Source: Caproiciproducens galactitolivorans
Lineage (GTDB): Bacteria > Bacillota > Clostridia > Oscillospirales > Acutalibacteraceae
Reading direction: 5' to 3'
Length of the DNA: 64,000 nucleotides
Assembly: GCF_026672255.1 (NCBI RefSeq)
Contig: NZ_JAPOHA010000001.1
Span: 124,001 to 188,000 of the forward strand
Each line of letters starts with the position of its first letter. Positions within the stretch are counted from its first letter, which is position 1. Both the position numbers and the translations under genes were made by a program. Positions 8,676 through 18,116 of this stretch are shown in pieces. Under the pieces are notes generated by a model, which saw only the letters and a list, made by a program, of their open reading frames with translations, did not search any database and was not told the DNA's origin.

Positions 8676-8702
8676 TTAGCACTTAAACATGGAGAGTGCT
8701 AA
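8676..8702. promoter_or_regulatory. CIRCE operator (HrcA site) of htpG
   Basis: TTAGCACTT-N9-GAGTGCTAA matches the CIRCE consensus TTAGCACTC-N9-GAGTGCTAA with one mismatch, in the last base of the left arm. It covers the predicted transcription start, the classical HrcA repression position. Confidence 0.88.
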
Positions 8703-8734
8703 AATTTTTATAACAGAGGGTTGATGATAGGATA

Positions 8735-10615
8735 ATGAAGCAATTCAAAGCAGAATCCAAACGCCTTTTGGATTTAATGATTAATTCGATCTATACGCAC
8801 CGTGAAATTTTTCTCCGGGAATTGATTTCCAACGCGAGTGATGCAATTGATAAACTCTATTACAGAACGCTCAGCGACGGCGACACCGGCCTGAACCGCG
8901 ACGATTTCTGCATTAACATTCTGCCGGACAAGGAAAACCGCACCCTTACCATTTCCGATAACGGCTGCGGCATGACAAAAGAAGAACTGGAAAACAATCT
9001 GGGCACCATCGCGAAAAGCGGGTCGCTGAACTTTAAAAAGGAAAATGAGCAAAAGGAAGATATTGAAATTATCGGCCAGTTCGGCGTAGGTTTTTATTCC
9101 GCGTTTATGGTCAGTGAAAAGGTAACGGTGCTGAGCAAAGCGTTCGGCAGCGAAGAAGCCAGCAAATGGGAAAGCACCGGAACGGCCGGATATACGATTG
9201 AACCCTGCGAGAAAGAAAGCCATGGGACGACGATCATCTTAAAATTGAAACCGGATACGGAAGACAATCATTACGACGAATTCCTTGAAACCTATACGCT
9301 TCAAAACCTTGTGAAAAAGTATTCCGATTATATCCGCTATCCCATTAAAATGGATGTTGAGAAGAGCCGCCTGAAAGGGGGGACCAAGGACGAGTACGAA
9401 ACCTATACCGAAAATGAGACGCTCAACAGTATGGTTCCGATCTGGCGGAAAAATAAAAATGAGATAAAAGAAGAAGAGTACAACGAATTTTATAAAAATA
9501 AATTCATGGATTATACCGATCCCGCGAAGGTAATCCACTCCAGCACCGAGGGCACGGCAACCTACAACGCCCTGCTTTTCATTCCCGCAAGAGCGCCGAT
9601 GAATTTCTATACGAAGGATTATGAAAAAGGCTTGCAGCTCTATTCCAACGGCGTTCTGATTATGGACAAATGCGCGGATCTGCTGCCGGATTATTTCAGC
9701 TTTATACGCGGCTTGGTCGATTCCCAGGATTTATCGCTGAATATCTCAAGAGAAATGCTCCAGCACGACCGTCAGCTGAAAATTATTGCCGGGCGCCTTG
9801 AAAAGAAGATCAAATCCGAACTGGAGAGTATGCTTTCGAACGAACGTGAAAAATACGAGGAGTTTTTCAAAAACTTCGGTTTACAGTTAAAATACGGCGT
9901 TTATCAGGATTTCGGTGCGCATAAGGATGTTTTGCAGGATCTGCTGTTATTCTATTCTTCCGGCGAGAAGAAGCTGGTAACGCTGAAAGAATACGTTTCC
10001 CGCATGAAAGAGGGGCAGAAATTCATCTATTATGCGTGCGGCGAAAATGTTGACCGGGTGGACAAGCTTCCCCAGACGGAGGCGGTGAAGGAGAAAGGCT
10101 ATGAAATCCTGTACCTGACCGACGGTGTTGACGAATTCTCCATCCGTATGCTGATGAAGTACGATGACAAGGAGTTTAAGTCTGTTTCCGCGGATGATCT
10201 GGGGCTGGAGACCGAGGAGGAAAAGCAGGCCGCCGCAAAGCAGGTCGAGGAAAATAAGGACATGCTGAACTTCATGAAGGACGCCCTGAAGGGGAAAGTA
10301 AAGCAGGTCATCCTGTCACAGAAGCTGAAAACCCATCCGGTCTGCCTGTCGACCGACGGCGCGATTTCCATTGAAATGGAAAAGGTGCTCAATTCCATGC
10401 CGACCGACGAAAAGGTTACCGCACAGCGCGTATTGGAAATCAACGCCAACCATCCGATTTTCAAAAAGCTTTGTTCCCTGTATGAAAATGATCAAGATCA
10501 ATTAAAGGCATACGCATCCCTTCTGTACACGCAGGCTTTGCTGATTGAAGGCGTTACAATCGACGATCCGGTTGAATTCTCCAACCAGATTTGCGGCCTG
10601 ATGACAAAAGAATAA
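8735..10615 (+). CDS. htpG: Molecular chaperone HtpG (Hsp90)
   Basis: HtpG is the cytosolic ATP-dependent Hsp90 chaperone. The protein is 626 residues, the usual bacterial length. The N-terminal GHKL ATPase shows '[19 protein letters not shown]', '[13 protein letters not shown]', 'GTIAKSGS' and '[13 protein letters not shown]'. The middle domain carries '[14 protein letters not shown]', and a C-terminal dimerisation domain follows. The gene is monocistronic, with its own promoter and a CIRCE operator, so HrcA heat-shock control is predicted. That differs from B. subtilis, where htpG is outside the HrcA regulon. Confidence 0.98.
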   Translation: MKQFKAESKRLLDLMINSIYTHREIFLRELISNASDAIDKLYYRTLSDGDTGLNRDDFCINILPDKENRTLTISDNGCGMTKEELENNLGTIAKSGSLNFKKENEQKEDIEIIGQFGVGFYSAFMVSEKVTVLSKAFGSEEASKWESTGTAGYTIEPCEKESHGTTIILKLKPDTEDNHYDEFLETYTLQNLVKKYSDYIRYPIKMDVEKSRLKGGTKDEYETYTENETLNSMVPIWRKNKNEIKEEEYNEFYKNKFMDYTDPAKVIHSSTEGTATYNALLFIPARAPMNFYTKDYEKGLQLYSNGVLIMDKCADLLPDYFSFIRGLVDSQDLSLNISREMLQHDRQLKIIAGRLEKKIKSELESMLSNEREKYEEFFKNFGLQLKYGVYQDFGAHKDVLQDLLLFYSSGEKKLVTLKEYVSRMKEGQKFIYYACGENVDRVDKLPQTEAVKEKGYEILYLTDGVDEFSIRMLMKYDDKEFKSVSADDLGLETEEEKQAAAKQVEENKDMLNFMKDALKGKVKQVILSQKLKTHPVCLSTDGAISIEMEKVLNSMPTDEKVTAQRVLEINANHPIFKKLCSLYENDQDQLKAYASLLYTQALLIEGVTIDDPVEFSNQICGLMTKE

Positions 10616-10647
10616 AAATAATGTCGGGAACGGAATCCCGATAGACA

Positions 10648-10696
10648 GCAAGAGGCCCCCAATCGCAGGATATAAGACTACGATTGGGGGCCTTGC
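10648..10696. other. Strong GC-rich hairpin after htpG
   Basis: A 12-bp perfect stem (10654-10665 with 10681-10692, 15-base loop) is extended by GCAA/TTGC outside a 2-base bulge. There is no T-tract on either strand, so it is not a standard terminator. It sits about 35 bases after the htpG stop and may still end or protect that transcript. Confidence 0.5.
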
Positions 10697-10700
10697 TATG

Positions 10701-10820
10701 CACAGACAAGAGATACCAAAATACCGCAAGAGTGTTTTCTATAATAGCGGCCTTTTTGGACTGCCCGCACAAAATTGGTGCAGTTCAGTAGACGAACTAC
10801 AGGAATAGGCTTTGTCTGTG
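10701..10820. ncRNA. Candidate structured RNA, identity unknown
   Basis: In this geneless stretch (10616-10938), a 9-bp closing stem pairs 10701-10709 with 10812-10820. It encloses a possible CCGC/GCGG pairing (10724-10727 with 10747-10750) and two local hairpins, at 10767-10781 and 10782-10798. The arrangement resembles a multibranched RNA but matches no family I recognise: not SRP, tmRNA, RNase P or a known riboswitch core. No good promoter was seen on either strand. The remainder (10821-10938) holds nothing I can identify. Confidence 0.25.
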
Positions 10821-10938
10821 TACGCAATACCACCGGTAACGTCGTAAGGTCAGATACATTGCGGATTTATTGCCTACCTGAATATTGCCCCGTTCCGTCC
10901 ACAATATTTCCTGTGTGGGTGGGGAGGGGCACGCCGTT

Positions 10939-13518
10939 TTACAGAAGATTATAAATATACTTAAACAAAATCTGCTTCCATTTCGGCAGGTTCCGGTAAT
11001 TCTCCCGCGCGAGGCGGCGCGCGGAATCCGTCATGACTTTTAACTCATCTTCGGTAATCCCGTTCCGGCTGAACCGTGCTTTTTGGGCAAGTTCATTAAC
11101 CTCCGCGCTGATTTCCCCGCCGAACTTTGTAAGCTGCGTCAGGTACGCATAAACACCGACTGCGGCCTGACGGAAATCCGGCTGCGCAAAGCATTTTTCC
11201 CGCCGGCTTAACCCAAGTTTGCGTTTCAAGACGGTAAATACCAGCAGAGAGAACAGAACCGCCGCCGCAATGAAAATCGGTAGCCTGGCGGCTTTGGAAT
11301 CCGCGGCCGCCTTAGCGCCGGTTTCCGCTGCGGGGTTTGCTGCGGAGGAAGGCGCGGCACTGTTTGGAGCTTTGCTTTCGGCTTTCCTTTCCGGGCTGCT
11401 TTCCGCCTGAGAGGAGGATTCGTTTTCAAACGAATTCTGAGCAGGAAGCGGGTTAACGGGGTCGCTTTCCTGTGTCAGACTTTTTCCCACATTGAAGCCG
11501 GGAGTAACTTCCAGAGGCTGCCAGCCAAGCCCGGGATAGTATATTTCCACCCAGGCGTGTGCGCGGCAGTCCGGGATATTCGCCCAGCCGCCCGCTGAGG
11601 CGCTTTTATAATCTTCGGGAGTAACAATGTACCCCTCGGCGTAACGGGCCGGTACGCCCATTGCGCGCAGCATAACGGTTGCCGCGGTGGCGAAATGTAC
11701 GCAGTAGCCTTGGTGGCTTTTCGTCAGGAAGTACTCCGTAAAATCTTCACCGGCGGGAATCTTGCCGGGATTCAGGGTATAAGAACAGTTTTTGCTTAAA
11801 TAACGCTTTACGGCGTTTGCCATACTTTCCACGCCGGAATAATATTTGGATTGCGAAGCTGCCCGAATATTTGCGGAGTCCATCAAACCTTCCTGCTTTA
11901 GCAATTTCTGCACTTTTTCCCGTGTGCTTTGGGGGAGCTGGGTGTATTTATCATACAGGAACACGCGGTAATCCTGTTCCGCTTGCATGTAGTCCCTGCT
12001 TTTAATATCCATTGCCTGCAAAACATTTTCCGGAATCGTGGTTTCGTAATAGGACTTCACATTTTCAGAATTTAAAACATAATATTTTTCTTGATTATGA
12101 AAGAAACTTTTCGTGCTGTCCGGAATATTCGTATCTCCCTCGGAATGAAACATCCGCTTAGTCATTACACTGTAAACCAGGCCGCTGATATTGGAAGTAA
12201 TTTCACCCGGACCAAAACCGTATGCGTAAAAAGTATATTCGGACGTGCCGAAGAGAGAATCGGAGCGGATAAATTCATCATTTACGAAATGTACGCCGGT
12301 AATGGCTTCCGGCGTTGTAGAAAGATTGTAAGGCGCGTAAATGCACTGCTTTGATGCATTTACATTCTTTACCCGTATTCCAAACGGATTCAAAACGGGA
12401 TTGTTCTGCTGATGAAGAAGGGATGCGAACAGATAGAACATGTTTTGCGCGTTCCGACCGCCGAGCTGCCGGTTAATGCCGGTATAATCCGAATCCGGAA
12501 GCTTTTCCCAGCCCGATCCGGTAAAAACACTTCCGGCGAAGCTTTTTAAGTAAAGGGGATATTGCTTGTCCGATTTTATCTGCAAGGCGGTTTCGCCGGT
12601 AAAATGAATACTGCCCGCGTTATTTAAATCGACGTGGTCCGTGTTTCCCGCCAGCGCCCGGCTGCCGTTCAGGAGCGGGCTGTTCGCCGCTGTTTCAACC
12701 AGATTCGATCTTATTTTGTCCAGTTCCCGCGGCCGCTGGTAGCTTTGCCTGGGGAACAGGGAAAGAATCAGCGCGAAGCAGAGAAAAAGCGCCGGAATGG
12801 AAAGCAGGCCGCTTCTCGCGGCGGTAGAACTGCTTTTGCCCGCGTATCCGCTGTGGATTTTCAGAAATCCCTTCTTCTTTTCGGCGGGAAGGCGGGTTAA
12901 AAGTAGAGCGGTCCAGCAGGTGAACAGGGAAAGTACGGCGATAAAGTTCGGCGTAATGGTAAACGCAAGCGCGGCCAGCAGGAAGGGAGCGGTTGCAAAA
13001 AAGGTAAGACGCAGGCTTTTTTGCTTGATTACCGCGCAGCATACAAGGCCGGTTACGATGAAGAGGATGAACACCAGAAATAACGTGCAGACTTCCGGGT
13101 ACAGTTCCGTTTTTACGGTAACCAGATAAACGGGAAGATTCAAACCCGAATGGTTTGCATAGGTTTTCATAATCTGATTGGTGGTAATTACAAACCCCTG
13201 TGCCATTGCAAAACGGAAATGCCAGGCGGCAATCGAATAAAGAACGATAAGCAGAAAATGGATGTAAATCCGTAAACGATTTAAAAAATAAGACAGCGTA
13301 AAAACAGCGGCGAACAGAAGGGCGTACAGGTTCACCGTAAGGGAAAGCACAGGCAGCGAAAAAGCGGAGATAAAGCACCATGCGGCGCCCAGAACGCCCA
13401 GAAGGACTACGGCAAGGGAAAACACCGCGTTCTCGGCAACGGACGCTTTCTGCTCCGTCAGGCGGGGGGCGGCGATTTCCATGCCGGACGGGTTTATTTT
13501 GCGCTTGTCTTCGCTCAT
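10939..13518 (-). CDS. Membrane-anchored transglutaminase-like protein (DUF3488/TgpA type)
   Basis: An 859-residue protein with about six membrane helices in the first 215 residues. A large extracytoplasmic part follows, then a transglutaminase-like domain with the catalytic Cys near 606 ('GYCVHFATAATVMLRAMGVP') and His near 654 ('AHAWVEIYYPGLGWQPLEV'). The third catalytic position reads Glu ('LEVTPG') instead of the common Asp. After a Ser/Ala-rich linker, a second membrane helix leads to a small cytoplasmic tail. Members are presumed cysteine peptidases or crosslinking enzymes of the cell surface. It is the last gene of the MoxR-DUF58-transglutaminase operon, 16 bases after DUF58. Confidence 0.88.
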   Translation of the reverse strand: MSEDKRKINPSGMEIAAPRLTEQKASVAENAVFSLAVVLLGVLGAAWCFISAFSLPVLSLTVNLYALLFAAVFTLSYFLNRLRIYIHFLLIVLYSIAAWHFRFAMAQGFVITTNQIMKTYANHSGLNLPVYLVTVKTELYPEVCTLFLVFILFIVTGLVCCAVIKQKSLRLTFFATAPFLLAALAFTITPNFIAVLSLFTCWTALLLTRLPAEKKKGFLKIHSGYAGKSSSTAARSGLLSIPALFLCFALILSLFPRQSYQRPRELDKIRSNLVETAANSPLLNGSRALAGNTDHVDLNNAGSIHFTGETALQIKSDKQYPLYLKSFAGSVFTGSGWEKLPDSDYTGINRQLGGRNAQNMFYLFASLLHQQNNPVLNPFGIRVKNVNASKQCIYAPYNLSTTPEAITGVHFVNDEFIRSDSLFGTSEYTFYAYGFGPGEITSNISGLVYSVMTKRMFHSEGDTNIPDSTKSFFHNQEKYYVLNSENVKSYYETTIPENVLQAMDIKSRDYMQAEQDYRVFLYDKYTQLPQSTREKVQKLLKQEGLMDSANIRAASQSKYYSGVESMANAVKRYLSKNCSYTLNPGKIPAGEDFTEYFLTKSHQGYCVHFATAATVMLRAMGVPARYAEGYIVTPEDYKSASAGGWANIPDCRAHAWVEIYYPGLGWQPLEVTPGFNVGKSLTQESDPVNPLPAQNSFENESSSQAESSPERKAESKAPNSAAPSSAANPAAETGAKAAADSKAARLPIFIAAAVLFSLLVFTVLKRKLGLSRREKCFAQPDFRQAAVGVYAYLTQLTKFGGEISAEVNELAQKARFSRNGITEDELKVMTDSARRLARENYRNLPKWKQILFKYIYNLL

Positions 13519-13534
13519 TTTGTCACCTGCTTTC

Positions 13535-14716
13535 TTATATCGTAATTCCCGAGAGACATTCCTGTATGGTATCCGGTACGATTTCCACTACGTTCGCATG
13601 CATGGTTTTCAGGCTCTCGGCAAGCTGCGTGTCGTTCTCACTTTTTAAGCCGCCCGCGTACAGCACAGTAGCCTTTTCTCCTTCCATCCCGCCGAAGAAG
13701 GAGGAGAGTTCGCCGGTCAGCCCGCCGGTAATATAAATGACGTGCGCGCAGTGCGCCTTGTCCATGTTTTCCCGGCATTTCAAGGCATAGGGTTCATCGG
13801 AATAATAGCCGGACGACAGTACGGAATGCAGAAGCACCGCCAGGTCTTCCTCCTCCTCAACGGCCGCGTTCTCGGTATGGCTGCTTTTGATGTCGTACCA
13901 TTCAATCCGGTGATGGATTCCGTTTTCGATCAGAAATTGCGAAAGGGAGGCAAACGTTTCAATCAGGGCGTTCGCCGTCTCCATATCCGGAGCAAGCAGT
14001 TCCACCAAAAGGAGCACTTCACTGTCGGTCGGCAGGCTGAACTCCTTTACCATCAGCTCGTCCAGCTTGGAACTGAGTTTCCAGTGGATGCTCCGGAGCC
14101 GGTCGCCGCTGCGATACGGCCGGATATCGAAAATTTCCGACGGGTCATCGCCGGGCTTTTCCTTGGAATAGACGCTGCTCTCCGCTTCCGCTGCCGTTGT
14201 CCGGTCGATTTCGATATCGATCGGGTAGATGCCGGGGGTCACGAATAGCTCGGCCTGAGCGGAAAGCGTCTTGTGCATGGAAAAAATCCCCAGAAAATCA
14301 TAATAAGTAACCTTCGTCAGCTTCACCCGGATTCTGCCGCAGTACTGCGAACGCATCCGGTATTCCACACGCTGTTCCGTTTTGGAGTTGACCGGAACAA
14401 ACAGGGTTTCTTCCTTCTTATAACCGCTCAGAGTATTCTCAAAGGAGATTTGTATCCCTGCACCGGCAACCGGGAAAAGGGATGTGTTTTTCAGCACGAT
14501 ATAAGAACAGAAATCCGTCTCTTTCTTTACGGCGGAACAATCCGTTTCCAGCGAAACGGTTGTTTTCCGAACCGCCGCAAGTAAAAAAAGCAGAGGAATA
14601 AGCGGAAGGAGAAGAAGGAACAGGAAGGTAAAAAAAGAAAGGTATTCCTTAAAAAATATACAAAAGAAAAGAGCGGCAAAAAGCAGCAGGCCGTATGAAA
14701 ACCGATAACGAAACAT
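13535..14716 (-). CDS. DUF58 domain protein
   Basis: A 393-residue protein with two closely spaced N-terminal membrane helices (about 5-50), a beta-rich domain, and then the DUF58 core ('SEIFDIRPYRSGDRLRSIHWKLSSKLDELMVKEFS'). DUF58 has a von Willebrand A-like fold. DUF58 proteins nearly always sit between a MoxR ATPase and a transglutaminase-like gene, as here, and are thought to form a membrane-linked maturation system whose substrate is unknown. AGAGGTG precedes the ATG, and 9 bases separate it from moxR. Confidence 0.9.
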   Translation of the reverse strand: MFRYRFSYGLLLFAALFFCIFFKEYLSFFTFLFLLLLPLIPLLFLLAAVRKTTVSLETDCSAVKKETDFCSYIVLKNTSLFPVAGAGIQISFENTLSGYKKEETLFVPVNSKTEQRVEYRMRSQYCGRIRVKLTKVTYYDFLGIFSMHKTLSAQAELFVTPGIYPIDIEIDRTTAAEAESSVYSKEKPGDDPSEIFDIRPYRSGDRLRSIHWKLSSKLDELMVKEFSLPTDSEVLLLVELLAPDMETANALIETFASLSQFLIENGIHHRIEWYDIKSSHTENAAVEEEEDLAVLLHSVLSSGYYSDEPYALKCRENMDKAHCAHVIYITGGLTGELSSFFGGMEGEKATVLYAGGLKSENDTQLAESLKTMHANVVEIVPDTIQECLSGITI

Positions 14717-14725
14717 AGGGCACCT

Positions 14726-15661
14726 CTAACGGACAATGGATGGCGCGTGTACTTCTTTCAGAATTCCGTCCAGAAGTTCCCCCGCGGATACACTGCTGAT
14801 TTTCGCCTGGGAGTTCAGAAGGATGCGATGCTCAATGACATCGCGGAAAACAAACTGAACGTCCTTCGGCACGATATAATCCCTGCCGGAAAGATAAGCG
14901 GCAGCCTGTGCCATCCTCGCCAGCGCGATGGAACCGCGCGGGCTTGCCCCGAGGCGGATCATGCTGTTTTCACGCGTGGCGCTGACTAAACGCGCGATAT
15001 AGGCGTAGAGATCGTCGGAAATATAAACCGCGTCCGTTTGCACCTGCATGCTGAGGATGGCCTGCTCGTCCACAACCTTGCAGACCGAATCCAGCGGGTC
15101 GTCGCCCTGCTTGCGTTTCAAAATTTCAACCTCGTCGCCGAACTTGGGATACCCCATCGTCAGCCGCACCATGAAACGGTCGAGCTGGGATTCCGGAAGC
15201 ATCTGCGTTCCGGCCGAACCGACCGGATTCTGGGTTGCAATTACGATATAGGGCTTTGGGGTGGAGCGGGTAATCCCGTCTACGGTGATGCTTCCTTCTT
15301 CCATTACCTCCAGAAGCGCGGACTGGGTTTTGCTGGAGGTTCGGTTGATTTCATCCGCCAGAAACAGGTTGCACAGCGCGGCGCCGGGCTTGTATTCCAA
15401 TTTGCCGGTCGCCTTGTTATAGATTGAAAACCCGGTTACGTCGGTCGGCATAACGTCGGGGGTAAACTGGACTCTTTTATAATCAAGGGACATTGCTTTC
15501 GAAAACGCAAGCGCCAGCGTCGTTTTGCCTACGCCGGGGATATCTTCCAGCAGGATATGCCCCTGCGCCAGAATGACCATCAGCACCTTGCAGATGATCG
15601 CGTCTTTTCCGACAACGGCCTTTTTAACCTCGTTGATAATTTGAGAAGCTTTGCCCTGCAT
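14726..15661 (-). CDS. MoxR-family AAA+ ATPase
   Basis: A 311-residue AAA+ ATPase of the MoxR subfamily, thought to act as a chaperone-like remodeller with DUF58 partners. Walker A is 'EDIPGVGKTTLA' (about 38-49) and Walker B is 'LFLADEINR'. The sensor/arginine-finger region 'IATQNPVGSAGTQMLPESQLDRFM' and C-terminal lid 'GASPRGSIALARMAQAAAYLSGRD' (split here for length) are recognisable. It is the first gene of a three-gene operon, with AGGAGG before the start and a -10 candidate upstream. Confidence 0.95.
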   Translation of the reverse strand: MQGKASQIINEVKKAVVGKDAIICKVLMVILAQGHILLEDIPGVGKTTLALAFSKAMSLDYKRVQFTPDVMPTDVTGFSIYNKATGKLEYKPGAALCNLFLADEINRTSSKTQSALLEVMEEGSITVDGITRSTPKPYIVIATQNPVGSAGTQMLPESQLDRFMVRLTMGYPKFGDEVEILKRKQGDDPLDSVCKVVDEQAILSMQVQTDAVYISDDLYAYIARLVSATRENSMIRLGASPRGSIALARMAQAAAYLSGRDYIVPKDVQFVFRDVIEHRILLNSQAKISSVSAGELLDGILKEVHAPSIVR

Positions 15662-15688
15662 TTTAAAACCTCCTGAGAATTATTTATC

Positions 15689-15694
15689 ATTATA
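15689..15694 (-). promoter_or_regulatory. -10 box of the moxR operon
   Basis: A perfect minus-strand TATAAT lies 28 bases upstream of the moxR start. A convincing -35 at normal spacing is lacking. The gap 15662-15835 is a divergent promoter region shared with the sirtuin gene. Confidence 0.4.
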
Positions 15695-15779
15695 GTATAG
15701 TTGAAAAAATGCCGTATTGCAAACCACAATTATTGACAGAGATTTTCTGTTCTGCAAAAGGAAAAAACGGACTTTACCC

Positions 15780-15807
15780 TTGCAATTGTTTTTTACCGGG
15801 TTACAAT
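15780..15807 (+). promoter_or_regulatory. Promoter of the sirtuin gene
   Basis: TTGCAA (15780-15785), 16-base spacer, TACAAT (15802-15807), 28 bases before the coding start. Confidence 0.55.
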
Positions 15808-15835
15808 AGAATTATTGGAGAAAGGGGAGACTGTT

Positions 15836-16555
15836 ATGGAAGATAAGATTGAAAAACTGCAAAAGTGGATTGACGGCAGTAAACGGATTGTGTTTTTTGG
15901 GGGAGCGGGGGTTTCCACCGAAAGCGGAATTCCCGATTTTCGCAGCGTGGACGGGCTTTACCACCAGCATTACAAATATCCGCCGGAAACCATGCTGAGC
16001 CACAGCTTTTATGTAACGCACACCGCGGAATTCTTTGACTTTTACCGCGCCAAAATGCTCTGCCTTGACGCAAAGCCCAATGCCGCGCATAAAAAGCTTG
16101 CGGAGCTGGAGGAAGCGGGAAAACTGACCGCGGTGGTAACGCAGAATATTGACGGCCTGCATCAGATGGCGGGCAGCAAAACGGTTTACGAACTGCACGG
16201 CTCCGTGCACCGCAATTATTGCCAGCGGTGCCATGCGCTGTACGACGCACAATTTATGCTGCAAAGCAAGGGGATTCCCACCTGTACCTGCGGGGGTACG
16301 ATTAAACCGGACGTGGTATTATACGAGGAAGGCCTGAATCAGCGCACGCTTTACGGCGCGGTAGAGGCGATTGAAAAAGCGGATATGCTGATCATCGGCG
16401 GAACCTCGCTTGCGGTTTATCCCGCCGCAAGCCTGATTGATTATTACCGCGGGGACAGGCTTGTGCTCATTAACCGCGACGCGACTCCCCAGGACGGCAA
16501 CGCCGACCTTTTGATTCAGGGGAGCATTGGTGAAATCCTGAGCCAAGTCCATTAA
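15836..16555 (+). CDS. cobB: NAD-dependent protein deacylase (Sir2 family)
   Basis: Sirtuins remove acetyl or other acyl groups from lysines while consuming NAD+. From the ATG at 15836 (AAAGGGGAG site upstream) the protein is 239 residues; an upstream in-frame ATG at 15815 has no such site. NAD-binding 'GAGVSTESGIPDFRS' and 'TQNIDGLHQMAGS' are present, with catalytic His121 ('ELHGSVH'). The zinc ligands are Cys129, Cys132, Cys150 and Cys152 (C-x2-C...C-x-C). It is monocistronic, divergent from the moxR operon and followed by a terminator. Confidence 0.96.
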   Translation: MEDKIEKLQKWIDGSKRIVFFGGAGVSTESGIPDFRSVDGLYHQHYKYPPETMLSHSFYVTHTAEFFDFYRAKMLCLDAKPNAAHKKLAELEEAGKLTAVVTQNIDGLHQMAGSKTVYELHGSVHRNYCQRCHALYDAQFMLQSKGIPTCTCGGTIKPDVVLYEEGLNQRTLYGAVEAIEKADMLIIGGTSLAVYPAASLIDYYRGDRLVLINRDATPQDGNADLLIQGSIGEILSQVH

Positions 16556-16560
16556 CGGAA

Positions 16561-16598
16561 AAGAGATGAGGGTATAACCCCCCATCTCTTTATTTTTT
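16561..16598. terminator. Terminator after the sirtuin gene
   Basis: AAGAGATG pairs with CATCTCTT around a GGG/CCC inner stem with one mismatch, followed by TATTTTTT on the plus strand. The convergent DUF4358 gene ends here too. Confidence 0.8.
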
Positions 16599-17054
16599 AA
16601 CGGCTTCGTTATAAATCTTATTCAATTCCTCATACTGAGGGGAAACAATCATGCTGACGTAATTTCCGTTCTGGTTCACGCCGCATTTTTTCAATACGGC
16701 GAATTCCGCCGGAAGGTAATCTTTCATTTCCGTTTCCTTTTGCTTGTACCGGGTATCCAGCTTCTCTTTGATCCGCTTCGCGGCGTCGGCGTCCTTGCCT
16801 TCCAGAAAGATAATTTCATCGCCCTTGATACCGGTGGAATCAACGTAGGCTGCAAACTGCTTCACATCGTCGGTGGAAATTCCGTAGTTCGGCATTAAAT
16901 CGTCGGCTGACAATTCCATCATTTCCTGATTTTTTATTTTCGGCTTCATATCGGCCATTACTTTTTTCAAGTCGGCCTGCTTGGTTCCTCCGCCGCAGGC
17001 GGCCAGCGAAAAAAGCGTTGCCGCGGCAAGCAGCAAGGATAAAAGTTTTTTCAT
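16590..17054 (-). CDS. DUF4358-type lipoprotein
   Basis: A 154-residue secreted lipoprotein. The signal peptide ends in a lipobox ('SLAACGGG', Cys20) and is followed by a short helical domain. The pattern 'MNELSADDLMPNYGIS...DEIIFLEGKDADAAKRIK' (paraphrased) resembles the DUF4358 family, which is common in Clostridia and of unknown function. It starts 12 bases after the SGNH hydrolase gene, so the two are probably cotranscribed and act at the outer face of the membrane. Confidence 0.75.
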   Translation of the reverse strand: MKKLLSLLLAAATLFSLAACGGGTKQADLKKVMADMKPKIKNQEMMELSADDLMPNYGISTDDVKQFAAYVDSTGIKGDEIIFLEGKDADAAKRIKEKLDTRYKQKETEMKDYLPAEFAVLKKCGVNQNGNYVSMIVSPQYEELNKIYNEAVKK

Positions 17055-17066
17055 TTCGATTCTCTC

Positions 17067-17921
17067 CTATTTCACGGCGTGGGTTAAAATATAATCGATC
17101 CAGACCTCGCACGCCTTGTCGGTAAAATGAATGCCGAGATCGTTCGGGTCACTGCAGTATTCCCGCGGCAGATTGCCCTCCTTGTCACGCATTACGGAGG
17201 CAACGTCAATAAAATAATAGCCTTTCTGTTCACACAGATCTTTTAATTTCTTATCGTAAGCGGCAAGATTCGGGTTGTTCAGATTCGTCATCTGCTGTTC
17301 TTTGATAATCGGAGTCGCAGACTGTACAAATAGTTTCGCATTCGGCGACTTTGCGCTGATTTTTGCCAGTAGCTTCGCCATATTGTCCGCGGAATCATTG
17401 ACGCCGTACAGGCCGATATCATTGGCGCCGAGCATGATATAGACTTTTTTTGCGCCCATTGCGGCCACGCTGTCCTCCAGAAGGGCTTTTTTGCCGTTGT
17501 AGGACGGATGGATGGAGTTGCTTTTCAGCGGCTGGAGAGCGTTTCCGCTGCCCATGCTGCCGGCGGCAAGAAACTGAGCCTTACCGAAGTAGCCGGGATT
17601 TGTTTTACGCTTTATCGTTACATAATTTTTGAGTTTTAAGGTAACGGAATCGCCGATGAACACCGCGTCATCCAGATAACTCGGTTCGGCTTTTTCGCTT
17701 TGTGCGACATTGCCGTTTGGGTCGTTATGGAAAGAGGAAGCTTGTTGTGAAATCTCCTGTTCTGAACTTGCCGCAGATGCAACTGCGCTTTGCGGAGCGG
17801 AAGAATTCCCTTCGGACTTGGAGTTTACCTTATTTGCGTCATTTCCCTTGCAGCCGCTTAAAAAGATTAAGCAGACGGCAAACAGGGCAAGACCTGATTT
17901 TGCTGTCATATTCGTTTTCAT
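17067..17921 (-). CDS. SGNH/GDSL-hydrolase lipoprotein
   Basis: A 284-residue exported lipoprotein (lipobox 'LIFLSGCKG') with a Ser/Ala-rich spacer of about 60 residues. The SGNH esterase/acyltransferase fold follows: block I 'FIGDSVTLKL' (nucleophile Ser), block III 'MLGANDIGLYG', and block V 'DLGIHFTDKAC' with Asp and His. Relatives de-O-acylate or acylate cell-wall or extracellular sugars; the substrate here is unknown. It has a good promoter at 17966-17994 and leads into the DUF4358 lipoprotein. Confidence 0.87.
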   Translation of the reverse strand: MKTNMTAKSGLALFAVCLIFLSGCKGNDANKVNSKSEGNSSAPQSAVASAASSEQEISQQASSFHNDPNGNVAQSEKAEPSYLDDAVFIGDSVTLKLKNYVTIKRKTNPGYFGKAQFLAAGSMGSGNALQPLKSNSIHPSYNGKKALLEDSVAAMGAKKVYIMLGANDIGLYGVNDSADNMAKLLAKISAKSPNAKLFVQSATPIIKEQQMTNLNNPNLAAYDKKLKDLCEQKGYYFIDVASVMRDKEGNLPREYCSDPNDLGIHFTDKACEVWIDYILTHAVK

Positions 17922-17965
17922 AACCTACCTTCCATCTTCTTTCTCACGAAACAAATTGTGAATTC

Positions 17966-17994
17966 AGTATAGCATATGTTCGATGGTATCACAA
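17966..17994 (-). promoter_or_regulatory. Promoter of the SGNH hydrolase/DUF4358 operon
   Basis: On the minus strand, TTGTGA, 17-base spacer, TATACT. The -10 lies about 45 bases upstream of the coding start. Confidence 0.6.
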
Positions 17995-18053
17995 CAATTC
18001 TTACAAAATTTGCGACAATTTACTTCTTGTTTCTACTTCTCTCTTCATTTATA

Positions 18054-18085
18054 ACAAAATAAAAAGAGCGGTATCGCCGCTCTTT
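18054..18085 (-). terminator. Terminator after the DUF1540 gene
   Basis: A 9-bp perfect stem (18063-18071 with 18077-18085) followed on the minus strand by TTTATTTTG. It lies 32 bases after the DUF1540 stop. Confidence 0.8.
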
Positions 18086-18116
18086 CATCTTTGACAGGAA
18101 ATTGTTCTTTTATGCA

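Noticed and set aside
11500-11530. Inactivated transglutaminase because Glu replaces the catalytic Asp
   Set aside because: The 'EVTPG' form appears to be common in Clostridia homologs, and Cys and His are intact, so loss of activity is not supported.
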